Assembly (NCBI GenBank): GCA_004843345.1
Contig: CP039460.1
Coordinates: forward strand, 1,845,001 to 1,909,000
Length of the DNA stretch: 64,000 nt
From: Acetobacteraceae bacterium
Lineage (GTDB): Bacteria; Pseudomonadota; Alphaproteobacteria; Acetobacterales; Acetobacteraceae
Reading direction: 5' to 3'
Both the position numbers and the translations under genes were made by a program. The notes below the pieces were generated by a model. It worked only from the letters and a program-made list of their open reading frames with translations. It was not told the origin of the DNA and ran no database searches. Shown here piece by piece: positions 1 to 9,730 of this stretch. Every line of letters starts with the position of its first letter. The stretch's first letter is position 1.

Positions 1-299
1 ATATAAACAGAGGTAGAGCACCCAGAGGCGCCACAAAGACGTCCAGATTGTATCTGAACGAATAAAGCAGGCGTTTTGGCCTCGCTGAGATGTACAGAAG
101 CTGTAAAAATTCGAGGCTTCTCATTGTGCAATTGGCTATCTTTGATGAGATCAGCATTAAGCGATGCTGCTATTTTTTCAAGATTGCTTCCCGGATGCCT
201 GCTGACATGCACAACGGAAGCGCTAGCTTCCGCTGTAAAGCAAAAACTTATCCCTAAAAGAGAGAGAGACTTTAAAAGACTTTTGGAGAATCTCTTCAT
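1..299 (-). CDS. Secreted hypothetical protein, 3' end outside window
   Basis: The reading frame opens at an ATG at 297-299 on the minus strand and stays open to the window edge, about 99 codons. The first 28 or so residues form a clear Sec signal peptide: MKRF start, hydrophobic LLGISFCF, then an Ala-Ser-Ala cleavage site before SVVHVS. The mature part holds a CGASGC cysteine cluster near the window edge, which suggests a disulfide in the periplasm. It lies 11 bases behind the dioxygenase gene on the same strand, so the two are probably co-transcribed. I do not recognise the family. A plus-strand frame over the same bases has no start signal and looks like a shadow. Confidence 0.6.
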   Translation of the reverse strand, partial: MKRFSKSLLKSLSLLGISFCFTAEASASVVHVSRHPGSNLEKIAASLNADLIKDSQLHNEKPRIFTASVHLSEAKTPALFVQIQSGRLCGASGCSTSVY

Positions 300-310
300 G
301 CTGTTTCTTC

Positions 311-1087
311 CTATTCATGCCTTAATGTAATGACAAGCACGTCTCTTGCTGCTGGTTTTTCAGGGTCTTCTGGTTCGATAGGTGTTACTCCATGATAAAC
401 ACGATGGTCATTTACAAAGGCAGCATCAAAGGGATTTAAAAGGGTGAATTCGGCAAGTTTTTTGTTTTTTTCTAAGTTATAGATGCTTGTTGTGCCCTCT
501 TTAACGTTATGACGCTTAATCATGAGAACAAATACCCAGTCGACACCATCGCGATGAAGTCCTTCTGGAGCAGGGTGGCCCTTTTCGGATTTGTTGGCCT
601 CAATGCGATATTGATGAACTTCTGCATGCCAAGAAAGAGGGCGATCTTCTTTTTTGGTAAAGCATTCTGCTAAGGACCAAGCGAGCGCCATGGAGGCGTT
701 TAAAGCTGCACCGGATTTAATGTCCTCTGCAATGGGGTCAAACCAGCGTTCGACACCACCATTTAGAGGATTATAGTCACGGCTTTGATAATGGGGCTGA
801 TGTGGTTTTTGAACAATTCCTTTTTGATGACTAAGGGAAAAGACACCATAGCGTCTACGGCGGTAACGTCCGCCATCCGCCATGAATTTATCATTTCCTA
901 AATCGTTCCAACTTTCTTCAAATTGATGCCAGTCCTGATGAGAACAGCCCATTTTTTGGATGAGAGAAGATGTTTCTTTCGCAGGCAAGAAAGCAAAGCC
1001 TTCTTTTTGAACTGATGGATCTAGGAAGCTTAAAAATGCCTCAGATGTGATATTTTTGATTATAGCTATTTTCTCTTTAGAAAACAT
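311..1087 (-). CDS. 2-oxoglutarate/Fe(II) dioxygenase family protein (PF10014-like)
   Basis: A 258-residue protein resembling the 2OG-Fe dioxygenase family that includes bacterial free amino acid hydroxylases such as isoleucine dioxygenase. The iron-binding facial triad is visible as His178 and Asp180 (HRDGVDW) and the distal His232 (VYHGVTPI). Arg248 is a candidate for holding the 2-oxoglutarate carboxylate. The start has a good ribosome site (AGGATGAG) upstream. It lies downstream of ndh on the same strand with a 23-base gap and ahead of the secreted protein. The family assignment rests on the motif pattern and overall look; the substrate cannot be told from sequence alone. Confidence 0.75.
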   Translation of the reverse strand: MFSKEKIAIIKNITSEAFLSFLDPSVQKEGFAFLPAKETSSLIQKMGCSHQDWHQFEESWNDLGNDKFMADGGRYRRRRYGVFSLSHQKGIVQKPHQPHYQSRDYNPLNGGVERWFDPIAEDIKSGAALNASMALAWSLAECFTKKEDRPLSWHAEVHQYRIEANKSEKGHPAPEGLHRDGVDWVFVLMIKRHNVKEGTTSIYNLEKNKKLAEFTLLNPFDAAFVNDHRVYHGVTPIEPEDPEKPAARDVLVITLRHE

Positions 1088-1110
1088 ATCATCTCATCCT
1101 TTATTTTTAC

Positions 1111-2325
1111 TTATAAAAATTTCTTTTTTAGAAATTTCTTTAGAACAGAGGTCAATCCACCAAGTTCATATTGCTGTCGTGCAGAAAGGATAGAGTGTAG
1201 CAATTGTGCCCAACGGTTACCAAGGCCTTTTCCACCAAAGCTTTTGCCTGAAGGAAGCTCTCCCCATCCTGCATATTTTCCTAGTACCACGATACTCCCT
1301 TGGTTGTTGTAAATAAATGGTTTTGGTGTTTTTCCAGAAATTAAGGCAGGTAAGGCTATTTTTTGGAGATAAATGCCTTCTTTGCGCGCAGCTTGCGCAG
1401 TCGGTGGAAGAGGCGATTTTAAAATAAAGGCACAATCTCCAATGGCTAAAATGTGGGGATCTTTTGTGGTTTGTAGGGTATTTGTGACAACGAGCCCGCC
1501 ATTTCTTCCAAATTCTAAGTCAGGAAAGAGTTTTTTTAAGGTTATGTTGGGTTTTACGCCTGCAGTCCAAATAACCATATCTGCCGGTAGAAAAGTTCCG
1601 TTGGCTAAGGCAACACCATTTTCTCGTATAGCCTCAACTTTAGCATTTAAATTTAATTGAATATTAAGCTCTTTTAGGCGGCGGGCGGCACCTTCACTAA
1701 TGTCTTTGTGAAAACTAGGAAGGAGGCGGTTTTGTCCTTCTATAATTTGTAGCGAGATGGAATGGGGGGATATTGTTTCTTTTTTTGTAAAAGTTTCATA
1801 CAATGCAGCTGTAAGCTGTACGCCTGTTGGCCCCGCACCAATGATTGCGACATTGAACGATTTTTTCTCCTGAAAGGCGCTTGTTACACCAAGGCGCACT
1901 TTTGAGTAAATAACGTCGGCATCCGCAATGTTATTTAAAAAATAGCAATGCTGGTCAGCGCCTTCGGTTTTAAAATCATTTGGGACAGCCCCACAGGCAA
2001 CAATGAGCCAGTCGTATGCAATTTCTGTGTCGCTTGAAAGCTGAATTTTTCTTGATATTGTATCGATTGAAAGCGCTTTTGCTTGAATAAAATTGAAGCC
2101 GAATTCTGTGGCTAAAGCTTTAAAGGCAAAACGATTGTCCTTTGAGGTTAATGTGCCTGCAGCAACTTCATGCAGAGAGGGTTTGCAGACATGGAAAGGA
2201 TTTGGATCAATCAGTGTTGCGGAAATATTTGATAAATGTTTTAGGTCTCGAAGGACATTTATCCCTCCGATACCACCTCCTAAAACAACGATTTTTTGGA
2301 TGGTTTTCTCTTCGGCTTTAGACAC
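1111..2325 (-). CDS. ndh: Type II NADH:quinone oxidoreductase
   Basis: Single-subunit, non-proton-pumping NADH dehydrogenase of 404 residues that passes electrons from NADH to the membrane quinone pool. An FAD-binding Rossmann motif (VVLGGGIGGINVL) lies at about residues 13-25 and a second NAD-binding GxGxxG (VAIIGAGPTGVQL) at about 160. The late GDCAF motif typical of the family contacts FAD. The C-terminus is basic and hydrophobic, as expected for membrane attachment. The AAGGAATATT ribosome site supports the start. A perfect palindrome sits 71 bases upstream of the start codon. Acetic acid bacteria use this enzyme to reoxidise NADH in their oxidative metabolism. Confidence 0.88.
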   Translation of the reverse strand: MSKAEEKTIQKIVVLGGGIGGINVLRDLKHLSNISATLIDPNPFHVCKPSLHEVAAGTLTSKDNRFAFKALATEFGFNFIQAKALSIDTISRKIQLSSDTEIAYDWLIVACGAVPNDFKTEGADQHCYFLNNIADADVIYSKVRLGVTSAFQEKKSFNVAIIGAGPTGVQLTAALYETFTKKETISPHSISLQIIEGQNRLLPSFHKDISEGAARRLKELNIQLNLNAKVEAIRENGVALANGTFLPADMVIWTAGVKPNITLKKLFPDLEFGRNGGLVVTNTLQTTKDPHILAIGDCAFILKSPLPPTAQAARKEGIYLQKIALPALISGKTPKPFIYNNQGSIVVLGKYAGWGELPSGKSFGGKGLGNRWAQLLHSILSARQQYELGGLTSVLKKFLKKKFL

Positions 2326-2395
2326 AATATTCCTTGTTTTCAGGTATCCATATTCCTCATGGCTATGAAGCCAAAAGAGATATGTTAAAAATATA

Positions 2396-2420
2396 AAACT
2401 GTACTATTTTAGTACAGTTT
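2396..2420. promoter_or_regulatory. Perfect 10-bp inverted repeat upstream of ndh
   Basis: AAACTGTACT and AGTACAGTTT flank a 5-base ATTTT spacer. The repeat lies between the end of argJ (2479) and the start of ndh (2325). The stem is AT-rich and no clean T-run follows it on the minus strand, so an operator for a dimeric repressor controlling ndh is more likely than an argJ terminator. The regulator is not identified. Confidence 0.5.
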
Positions 2421-2478
2421 ATTTCTTCAAAAAAAATGAATTTTAGCGCTTCTTTTATAAAATGAGGCTGTTTTATTT

Positions 2479-3708
2479 TTAACTGCGATAAGAGGCGTTA
2501 ATTTCGATATATGATTTTGTCAGATCGCATCCCCAGACTTCAGTACATTCTTTGCCATCTTGTAGGGAAACAAGAATCTCGATTTCTTCAGACTGCATTT
2601 TTTGTGCAAGATTTTTTTCATCATAGTCAAGGTATGTGTCATTTTCTGCAACGGGAATGCCACAAAGAGAAATACGGACTTTTTGCATTTCAACAGGAAT
2701 CCCTGCTTTTCCAATAGCCATAGCAATCCGTCCCCAATTGGGATCTCCGCCAGCAATAGCCGTTTTTACCAATGGAGAGTTTGCAATCGAAAAGGCAATT
2801 TTTTTGGCTACCTTGACAGAAGGGGCGTTCATTACATTGACTTTCATCAGGCGTGTAACGCCTTCTCCATCCCTTAAAACAAGGAGGGCGAGTTCTTTTG
2901 TTATTTCCTTTATCTTTTGTCGAAAATCCTGAAAAAGAGGATCTTCTATATTTTTGGGCGTAGGGTTTTGGGCAGTATTTAAAGCGAATGCAAGTGCCAT
3001 GTCTGAGGTGGAGGTATCGGAATCCACGGTGATGGCATTGAAGCTTTCTTCACAGGCCTCTTTCATGCTTTCTTGTAAAAGAGGTGAGGAGAGGTTTGCA
3101 TCTGTAAAAATATAAGCCAGCATTGTCGCCATGTTAGGTGCAATCATGCCAGAGCCCTTAACAAAGCCTTGTATTGTTACTTTTGTATTGCCGATAAAGG
3201 CTGATCGAACAGCACCTTTTGGAAAGGTATCTGTCGTCATAATGGCAGAAACAGCTTTTTCCCAAGCATTGGGTAGAAGATTTTTTTTAGCTTTCTCAAT
3301 ACCATTCAGAACATGTTGTGTCGGGAAAATTTCTCCAATGACACCTGTCGATCCTAAAAAGATTTTCTCATTGGAAATTTTAAAAAGTTCTGAGATTTTT
3401 CTTGCTGTTTCAATGGCCGCCTGCTGGCCTTGCTCACCTGTCAAAACATTTGCATTCCCAGCATTGACGAGAAGCGCCTGAGCAGAGACATTTTTACTAG
3501 AAAGTCTTTGTCGACACCATATAACAGGAATGCCAGCACATTGATTTGACGTAAGAACACCACCAACAGAAGCAGGCTTATCAAAGAGAACTAATAAGAG
3601 ATCATCTCTGTTTTTATAACGGCTGTTGGTTTGTGCTGTTCCAAACAAAACCCCCTCAAGAGGCTTGAAGTGAGGCAAGGGTCTCTTTAAGGGGGCTTGG
3701 TCAGTCAT
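2479..3708 (-). CDS. argJ: Bifunctional glutamate N-acetyltransferase / amino-acid acetyltransferase ArgJ
   Basis: ArgJ recycles the acetyl group from N-acetylornithine to glutamate in the cyclic arginine pathway. The 409-residue precursor is expected to cleave itself before Thr195 in the conserved stretch MIAPNMATMLAY, giving alpha and beta chains with Thr195 as nucleophile. Other family landmarks include LLVNAGNANV near residue 80 and GSTGVIG near 120. The start codon lies only 2 bases past the stop of the upstream isomerase gene and has no strong ribosome site of its own, so translation is probably coupled to it. Confidence 0.93.
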   Translation of the reverse strand: MTDQAPLKRPLPHFKPLEGVLFGTAQTNSRYKNRDDLLLVLFDKPASVGGVLTSNQCAGIPVIWCRQRLSSKNVSAQALLVNAGNANVLTGEQGQQAAIETARKISELFKISNEKIFLGSTGVIGEIFPTQHVLNGIEKAKKNLLPNAWEKAVSAIMTTDTFPKGAVRSAFIGNTKVTIQGFVKGSGMIAPNMATMLAYIFTDANLSSPLLQESMKEACEESFNAITVDSDTSTSDMALAFALNTAQNPTPKNIEDPLFQDFRQKIKEITKELALLVLRDGEGVTRLMKVNVMNAPSVKVAKKIAFSIANSPLVKTAIAGGDPNWGRIAMAIGKAGIPVEMQKVRISLCGIPVAENDTYLDYDEKNLAQKMQSEEIEILVSLQDGKECTEVWGCDLTKSYIEINASYRS

Positions 3709-3710
3709 AT

Positions 3711-4631
3711 TTATTTTTTAGCAGGTGCTGCGAGAGGTTTTCCATTTGCGTCATAACGGACAACTTTTGCATTAGCAACAGCTTGTTTAATGACCTGCTT
3801 GACTTCATCACGAACAATATTGCGACGAATATCATTCTGGACTTCTGTGTAAGAAGGAACAGGTGCTGTTCGTGTACCGAGAACCTGAATCACATGCCAG
3901 CCATATTGGGTATGAACGGGCGTTGAAGAAATTTCATCTTTTTTCAAAGAGAAAGCAGCATCTGAGAATGCTGGAAGCATATCCCCTTTTTTGAACCAAC
4001 CTAGGTCGCCACCATTTGCTCCGCCTGACCCTTTATCTTTGGAATCTTTAGCGGCAAGTTTTGCAAAGTCTGCACCACCTTTAAGTTCTTTGATGATGTT
4101 TTTAGCTTCATCTTCATTATCTACAAGGATATGACGTGCGTGAACTTCTTCTTCTGGCTTCTGATCGACATAATGAGACTGATAATAGTCTTTCATTGTT
4201 TTTTCAGAAATTTTTGGAGCCACTTTTTGCTCTAGATAAGCATTTTGAAGAACGGTATCAGCCGCTGTCTTCATTGCGGCTTGAACTTCAGGTTTTTTCT
4301 GAAGATCCTCTTTCAAAGCAATCGCTTCGATAGCTTTTTGTTCGATAAGCTGATCTACAACGAGTGGTGTGATCATAGTTGATTGCAGCTGGCGGGCTTC
4401 TGGAGGAAGCGCTGCAATCGTTTTCTTAACATCGTCTAAAGTAATTGTTTGCCCATCAACGGTTGCGACAGGTGTAGAAGGATTAGCGCTAGGATTATTT
4501 ACGGCGGATGCTGCAGGAGCAGGTTCGTCAGCCCAGACTTGTCCAAAAGAGATGGGGGCAATAGCGACAGCCGCTAAAAAAGTCCATCTTAAGGAAGTAA
4601 GAGCAGAGTTAAAAGCATATTTGCGGTTCAT
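3711..4631 (-). CDS. Periplasmic parvulin-type peptidyl-prolyl isomerase
   Basis: The start is set at the ATG at 4629-4631 because a GAGG ribosome site lies 6 bases upstream; a longer frame from a TTG at 4649 would swallow that site. The 306-residue product has a signal peptide of about 34 residues ending at QVWA before DEPAPA. A SurA/PrsA-like N-terminal helical region follows. A rotamase domain lies at about residues 160-255, recognisable from HARHILV, LGWFKKGDMLPAF and GWHVIQV. It most likely helps fold exported or outer-membrane proteins. It is the first gene of a two-gene unit with argJ and is divergent from secA. Confidence 0.85.
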   Translation of the reverse strand: MNRKYAFNSALTSLRWTFLAAVAIAPISFGQVWADEPAPAASAVNNPSANPSTPVATVDGQTITLDDVKKTIAALPPEARQLQSTMITPLVVDQLIEQKAIEAIALKEDLQKKPEVQAAMKTAADTVLQNAYLEQKVAPKISEKTMKDYYQSHYVDQKPEEEVHARHILVDNEDEAKNIIKELKGGADFAKLAAKDSKDKGSGGANGGDLGWFKKGDMLPAFSDAAFSLKKDEISSTPVHTQYGWHVIQVLGTRTAPVPSYTEVQNDIRRNIVRDEVKQVIKQAVANAKVVRYDANGKPLAAPAKK

Positions 4632-5104
4632 TAATTGCCTCAAAAACAATAATTTGATGTTGGAAGATTTTGAGCTAAAACTCGTCTTTCCGATTTTTGT
4701 TAAATATTAACTCAGAATACAAGAAGATTCTTAAGAAGCTTTAAAGATTGCACAGAAAAGATTTGATTGCCAGCTTAAGGGAGAGTCTTTTTTCTAAAAC
4801 ACTCTAATACTCCATTAAGAGTGATAATAAAAGGTATCCTTATTGTTATTTGACCCTATTTAAGGTTATATAAGGCCGATATACATTATACATATAGTTA
4901 TAGTTAGGATTAGAGAGCTACTTACACTTCACAGCCATTTGAGGTGAGGGGGTTTTGACCCAGCTTTGTTTTAACCTGGTGCATTTCTTGATGATCTGTG
5001 AGTTTGGCAGACATGTTCGGGGTTGAGAAGTTTTAGTAACGGCTTTAGTTTGAGGATTTCCTGTTTATTTCAGGGATTTCGTTGGATTTATCGTTTGGAT
5101 ATTT
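4632..5104. other. 473-bp intergenic region between divergent isomerase gene and secA
   Basis: No convincing gene is visible. The middle (about 4840-4910) is very AT-rich, with overlapping TATA-like stretches suited to promoters in both directions, but no pair of hexamers with proper spacing stands out. A short inverted repeat, CACTCT (4800-4805) and AGAGTG (4818-4823), is present. The segment just ahead of secA is G/T-rich with no strong ribosome site; a long secA leader is possible. Confidence 0.4.
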
Positions 5105-7768
5105 ATGTTAGCACGTTTTGCCCATACCCTTTTTGGCTCAGCCAACGACAGAGCTCTTAAAAATTATCAGAAGCGTGTGGCTCTTATCAATGGATTGGAA
5201 GAGGGCGTAAAGTCTCTTTCGGATGAGGATTTGCAACGCAAAACATCTGAATTTCGGGAAAGGCTTAAAAAAGGCGAAAGTTTAGAAGATCTCCAATGTG
5301 AGGCTTTCGCCGTTTGTCGTGAGGCGGCAAGAAGAATTCTCGGAATGCGGCATTTCGATGTGCAGCTTATTGGCGGTATGGTTCTGCATGATGGACGTAT
5401 TGCAGAGATGCGTACAGGTGAAGGAAAAACGCTTGTTGCAACATTAGCTGTCTATTTGAACGCTCTTGCAGGTAAGGGCGTTCATGTTGTGACCGTTAAC
5501 GATTATCTGGCTTCTCGTGATGCAGCCGAGATGTCGGTTCTGTACCAATTTTTGGGACTTTCTACAGGTGTGATTGTTCCGAATCTTTCAGATGATGAGC
5601 GTCGAGCCGCCTACCATTGTGATATTACCTATGGAACAAATAACGAATTTGGTTTTGATTATCTTCGGGACAATATGAAATATACGCTTCAAGAAATGGT
5701 TCAGAGGCCATTTTTTCATGCGATTGTCGATGAGGTTGATAGTATCTTAATTGATGAGGCGAGAACGCCCCTTATTATTTCTGGCCCTGCAGAAGATAGT
5801 TCTGAACTATACCGCCAGGTTGATAAGGTCATGGCGGTTATTTCAAAAGACCCAGGCCATTATGAAAAAGACGAGAAGCTCAGAACGGTTATTTTAACGG
5901 AATCTGGTGTGGAAGCTGTTGAGGAAGCTTTGCGAGATGAAGGTGTTTTAGCTGGTGGAATGTATGATGCGCAAAATGTTGAGGTTGTGCATCATGTGCA
6001 GCAGTCTCTGAGAGCGCATACTCTTTTTGCACGAGATGTTGACTACATTGTTCGTGACAACAAAGTGATTTTGATTGATGAATTTACGGGCAGGATGATG
6101 GATGGACGCCGTTATTCTGATGGTTTGCATCAGGCCTTGGAAGCCAAAGAAGCTGTAGAAATTCAAAAAGAAAACCAAACGCTGGCCTCTATTACATTTC
6201 AAAACTATTTCCGTTTGTACCCAAAACTGTCAGGGATGACAGGAACGGCAATGACAGAAGCTAATGAATTCGCAGAAATTTATAATTTGCGTGTGATTGA
6301 AATTCCAACCAATGTTCCTGTTCAACGTTCTGATTCAGATGATGAAATTTATTTAACAGAGGCTCAAAAGTTTAATGCTGTTGCGAATTTAATTGAAGAG
6401 ATTCATGCAACAGGACAGCCTGTGCTTGTTGGAACGACCTCCATTGAAAAGAGTGAACGTCTTTCAGATCTTTTGGCGCAGCGTAAAGTTCTTCATAATG
6501 TTTTAAATGCGCGCCATCATGAGCGTGAGGCCAGTATTATTGCGCAGGCAGGGTCTCCAGGGGCGATTACTATTGCTACGAATATGGCTGGGCGTGGAAC
6601 AGATATCAAACTGGGTGGAAATCCTGATTTGATGGTTAAAGAGCTTTTGAAAGGCCTTACAGAGGAAGAGCTGACAGAAGAGCGCCGAAAAACCATTGAA
6701 GAAGGCGTTTTAGCGCAGGTTAAAGAGGCGCATAAAGTTGTTCAGAAGGCAGGAGGGCTTTATGTCATTGGAACAGAGCGCCATGAGAGCCGACGTGTTG
6801 ATAACCAGTTACGGGGCCGTTCCGGACGTCAAGGTGATCCTGGGAATTCAAGATTTTTTCTTTCTTTAGAAGATGATTTAATTCGCATTTTTGCAACAGG
6901 CCGTATGGGGGCAATGATGCAAAAGTTAGGGCTAAAGGAAGGCGAGGCGATCATTCATCCATGGTTAAATAAGGCCCTTGAAAAAGCCCAGAAAAAAGTT
7001 GAAGCACGCAATTTTGATATGCGTAAAAATACATTGAAATATGATGATGTCATGAACGATCAGCGCAAAGAGGTTTATGCGCAACGTCGTGAGTATATGG
7101 AGGCGGAAAATGTATCAGACGTGATTGCTGAAATGCGCGCACGCCTGATTGAAGAGCTTTTGGATCGGCATATTCCTGAAAAAACTTTTCCAGAAGCCTG
7201 GGAGGTTTTAACTCTCAGAAAAGAGCTGTTCGGGATTTTTGCGCTTGATCTTAATTTGGAGGAATGGGTTCTTGAGGATGAAATGGATGAGGAAATCCTT
7301 CTCTCCCGCATAGAAGAAAATGTTGAGCAAGCGTATCAGGAAATTGTTGAAATGGTTGGTCAGGAGACAATGACGCTTTTGGAAAAACATATTTTATTGA
7401 CCTCCTTTGATGCGGTTTGGAAAGAACATCTTCACGGTCTAGACCGTTTGCGTCAGGGAATTGGTCTGCGTGCTTACGGTCAGAAAGATCCTCTTAATGA
7501 GTACAAGCAAGAAGCCTTTCAAATGTTTGGCTATATGCTGGATGAGTTGCGCCGCCGTGTTGTTTCTTCTTTGAGCCGTGTGCGTCCTATTGCGGCGGCA
7601 GATTCACAGATGAGTGTGGAAGGGGATAATGATATTTTGTCATTGCCTTCAGACGCCAATGTAACACAGGGGCATGAGGTTCAAGAAGCGCCTGTATTGT
7701 CACGAAATGCGTTGTGCCCTTGTGGATCTGGTTTGAAGTATAAACATTGCTGCGGTCGGGTTGAGTAA
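5105..7768 (+). CDS. secA: Preprotein translocase ATPase SecA
   Basis: Motor of the Sec export pathway, 887 residues, which couples ATP hydrolysis to movement of unfolded preproteins through SecYEG. Walker A ([11 protein letters not shown]) is near residue 102 and the Walker B/DEAD-like [14 protein letters not shown] near 207. The second helicase half is marked by [14 protein letters not shown] near 500 and [11 protein letters not shown] near 575. The C-terminus carries a SEC-C zinc finger, CPCGSG...HCC, at about 871-883, used for SecB and lipid binding. Length is normal. No strong ribosome site precedes the ATG; the next in-frame start would lose conserved N-terminal sequence. Confidence 0.97.
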   Translation: MLARFAHTLFGSANDRALKNYQKRVALINGLEEGVKSLSDEDLQRKTSEFRERLKKGESLEDLQCEAFAVCREAARRILGMRHFDVQLIGGMVLHDGRIAEMRTGEGKTLVATLAVYLNALAGKGVHVVTVNDYLASRDAAEMSVLYQFLGLSTGVIVPNLSDDERRAAYHCDITYGTNNEFGFDYLRDNMKYTLQEMVQRPFFHAIVDEVDSILIDEARTPLIISGPAEDSSELYRQVDKVMAVISKDPGHYEKDEKLRTVILTESGVEAVEEALRDEGVLAGGMYDAQNVEVVHHVQQSLRAHTLFARDVDYIVRDNKVILIDEFTGRMMDGRRYSDGLHQALEAKEAVEIQKENQTLASITFQNYFRLYPKLSGMTGTAMTEANEFAEIYNLRVIEIPTNVPVQRSDSDDEIYLTEAQKFNAVANLIEEIHATGQPVLVGTTSIEKSERLSDLLAQRKVLHNVLNARHHEREASIIAQAGSPGAITIATNMAGRGTDIKLGGNPDLMVKELLKGLTEEELTEERRKTIEEGVLAQVKEAHKVVQKAGGLYVIGTERHESRRVDNQLRGRSGRQGDPGNSRFFLSLEDDLIRIFATGRMGAMMQKLGLKEGEAIIHPWLNKALEKAQKKVEARNFDMRKNTLKYDDVMNDQRKEVYAQRREYMEAENVSDVIAEMRARLIEELLDRHIPEKTFPEAWEVLTLRKELFGIFALDLNLEEWVLEDEMDEEILLSRIEENVEQAYQEIVEMVGQETMTLLEKHILLTSFDAVWKEHLHGLDRLRQGIGLRAYGQKDPLNEYKQEAFQMFGYMLDELRRRVVSSLSRVRPIAAADSQMSVEGDNDILSLPSDANVTQGHEVQEAPVLSRNALCPCGSGLKYKHCCGRVE

Positions 7769-7822
7769 GTTTACAGCGATTTTTTTTAATTTTAGTTAAG
7801 GATTGTGTTTTAAGGATTTTTT

Positions 7823-8572
7823 ATGGCAGGTCATTCCCAATTTAAAAATATTATGCATCGTAAAGGCGCACAGGATGCGCGCCGTGCGCGTGAATTTGCA
7901 AAGGTCATTCGCGAGATTACTGTTGCCGCAAAAGAGGGAATTGCAGATCCAGCTATGAATCCTCGTTTACGCAGTGCTATTACTGCGGCGCGCGAAGTAA
8001 ATATGCCGAAAGATAATATTGATCGCGCAATTAAGAAAGCAACAGGTGAAGGCGGAGGAGAAGATTATGTTTCTGTCCGTTATGAAGGATATGGTCCGGG
8101 CGGTGCCGCCATTATTGTTGAAAGTCTAACAGATAACCGTAACCGTACGGCTTCAGATGTTAGGGCTGCTTTTTCAAAACATGGAGGCTCTTTAGGAGAG
8201 GAGAATTCTGTTTCCTTTATGTTTGACCGGGTTGGGGCTATTATTTACCCCCTTTCTGCGGGCAGTGAAGATGAGATTTTAGAAGCGGCGCTTGAAGCAG
8301 GTGCTGAGAATGTCGACACAGACGAAGAGATACATGAAATCCTTACCAGTCCAGATACACTTATGGCGGTAAGAGAAGAGCTTGAAAAACGATTAGGCGA
8401 TCCTAGGTCTGCAAAATTAGATTGGCGTCCGCAAAACACGTTGATTTTAGATGGGGATCAAGCCCGTACAGCTTTCAAATTGTTGGAAGCTTTAGAAGAC
8501 AATGATGATGTTCAGACAGTCTATTCTAATTTTGACCTTTCTGACGAAATCAAAGCTGAGCTTTCTGAATAA
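7823..8572 (+). CDS. yebC: YebC/PmpR family protein (TACO1-like)
   Basis: A 249-residue full-length member with the family start [18 protein letters not shown] and the conserved block [14 protein letters not shown] near residue 90. The family has been described as DNA-binding regulators and, for several members, as ribosome-associated factors that ease translation of proline-rich stretches. It sits just ahead of ruvC, its usual partner in proteobacteria. The gap to secA is 54 bases with no evident terminator, and an AAGGA site precedes the ATG. Confidence 0.93.
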   Translation: MAGHSQFKNIMHRKGAQDARRAREFAKVIREITVAAKEGIADPAMNPRLRSAITAAREVNMPKDNIDRAIKKATGEGGGEDYVSVRYEGYGPGGAAIIVESLTDNRNRTASDVRAAFSKHGGSLGEENSVSFMFDRVGAIIYPLSAGSEDEILEAALEAGAENVDTDEEIHEILTSPDTLMAVREELEKRLGDPRSAKLDWRPQNTLILDGDQARTAFKLLEALEDNDDVQTVYSNFDLSDEIKAELSE

Positions 8573-8573
8573 A

Positions 8574-9119
8574 TTGTCTTCCTTCGCTTCAATAACGAGA
8601 AAATCCTCTTCCTCTGTGCGGATTTTAGGCCTTGATCCCGGTCTAAGATTTCTAGGGTGGGGGGTTGTTGAAGCGAGTGGCAATAGGATCGTTCATCTTG
8701 CAGACGGCATTTTGGCAACAGATAGTGCTATGGCCGTACCAGATCGTCTGTGTACCCTTTATCAAGGGATAGAAAAAGTTATTGAAACTTATTCTCCTAC
8801 AGAAGCAGCTGTTGAAGAGACCTATGTGAATGTTAATGGTGCGGCCACTCTAAAGTTGGGATATGCTCGTGCCATGGCATTGCTTGTTCCAGCGCAAAAG
8901 AATCTACTTGTCGCTGAATATGGCGCCAAAGAAGTGAAGCTTGCTGTTGTTGGAACAGGACAGGCAACAAAGCAACAAGTGATTTTGATGGTGAAACGCT
9001 TATTGCCAGCGGCAACCTTAAAAAGGGCGGATGCGGCAGATGCTTTGGCGATGGCTATTTGTCATGCTTATCGTCGTGCTGCGAATCTTCGCATTGCAAG
9101 CGGAAGGGTGAGCGCATGA
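8574..9119 (+). CDS. ruvC: Holliday junction resolvase RuvC
   Basis: Nuclease that cuts Holliday junctions together with RuvAB. Catalytic acidic residues are visible in RILGLDPGLRF, AVEETYVNVN and the final DAADALAMAICH. No ATG fits. An upstream ATG at 8502 would overlap yebC by 71 bases and add unrelated sequence. A TTG at 8574, one base after the yebC stop, or a GTG at 8616 just before RILGLDPG, are the reasonable starts. I use the TTG, which gives 181 residues with a short Ser-rich lead. The stop overlaps the ruvA start as ATGA. Confidence 0.88.
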   Translation: MSSFASITRKSSSSVRILGLDPGLRFLGWGVVEASGNRIVHLADGILATDSAMAVPDRLCTLYQGIEKVIETYSPTEAAVEETYVNVNGAATLKLGYARAMALLVPAQKNLLVAEYGAKEVKLAVVGTGQATKQQVILMVKRLLPAATLKRADAADALAMAICHAYRRAANLRIASGRVSA

Positions 9120-9730
9120 TTGGAAGGTTACGAGGGCAGGCTGAAATTTTAGAGACAGGTGAATGTCTTTTAGATGTGAATGGTGTTGGTTATATCGTTT
9201 CTGTTTCAGCCAGAACACTTGAAAAAATAAGAGAAGATTTAGCGCATTGCACTTTACTGATTGAAACGATTATTCGAGAAGATGCTTTTTTACTTTTTGG
9301 TTTTTTAGAGACCGTAGAACAGCAGTGGTTTCGGCGTTTAATTGAGGTGCAAGGTGTTGGCGCTAAAGTCGCCCTTGCGCTTTTGTCTGTTTCCTCTCCA
9401 GCTGAGCTTTACACAGCGGTAAAGGGGCAGGATAAAAAGGTTTTTGCCAAGGCAGCAGGGGTTGGGCCCAGATTGGCGGCAAGGCTTGTTTTAGAACTTG
9501 GCGCGCGCTCTTTGCCATCTGTTCCAGAGATTGATTTGCCAGTAAAAGAGTTGAGTACTTCTTCGGATAATCATACGATTTTGCAAGGTAAAGATGTTAT
9601 TGTCGCTCTTGAAGGGCTTGGATTTCGAAAAAATGAAGCGGAAAAAGCTTTTCAAAAAGTTTCTGAAAACCATGGCATTGATTTATCAACATCTGATTTT
9701 CTGCGCTTATGTTTAAAAGAGCTTGGATAG
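9116..9730 (+). CDS. ruvA: Holliday junction branch migration protein RuvA
   Basis: RuvA binds four-way junctions and loads the RuvB motor. The start is the ATG overlapping the ruvC stop (ATGA), giving the family N-terminus MIGRLRGQAEI and a 204-residue protein; a longer in-frame extension back to 9059 lies inside ruvC and is not needed. Two helix-hairpin-helix segments are recognisable (VQGVGAKVALALL and AAGVGPRLAARLVLEL, about residues 80-130), and a small C-terminal RuvB-binding domain is at about 155-204. The stop abuts the ruvB start directly. Confidence 0.95.
   Translation: MIGRLRGQAEILETGECLLDVNGVGYIVSVSARTLEKIREDLAHCTLLIETIIREDAFLLFGFLETVEQQWFRRLIEVQGVGAKVALALLSVSSPAELYTAVKGQDKKVFAKAAGVGPRLAARLVLELGARSLPSVPEIDLPVKELSTSSDNHTILQGKDVIVALEGLGFRKNEAEKAFQKVSENHGIDLSTSDFLRLCLKELG

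Noticed and set aside
76-330. Plus-strand open frame of 84 codons at the left edge
   Set aside because: The opposite strand over the same bases encodes a protein with a clean signal peptide, and the plus frame runs into the end of the dioxygenase gene.
8502-8573. N-terminal extension of ruvC to ATG 8502
   Set aside because: It overlaps conserved yebC coding sequence and adds residues not seen in RuvC.
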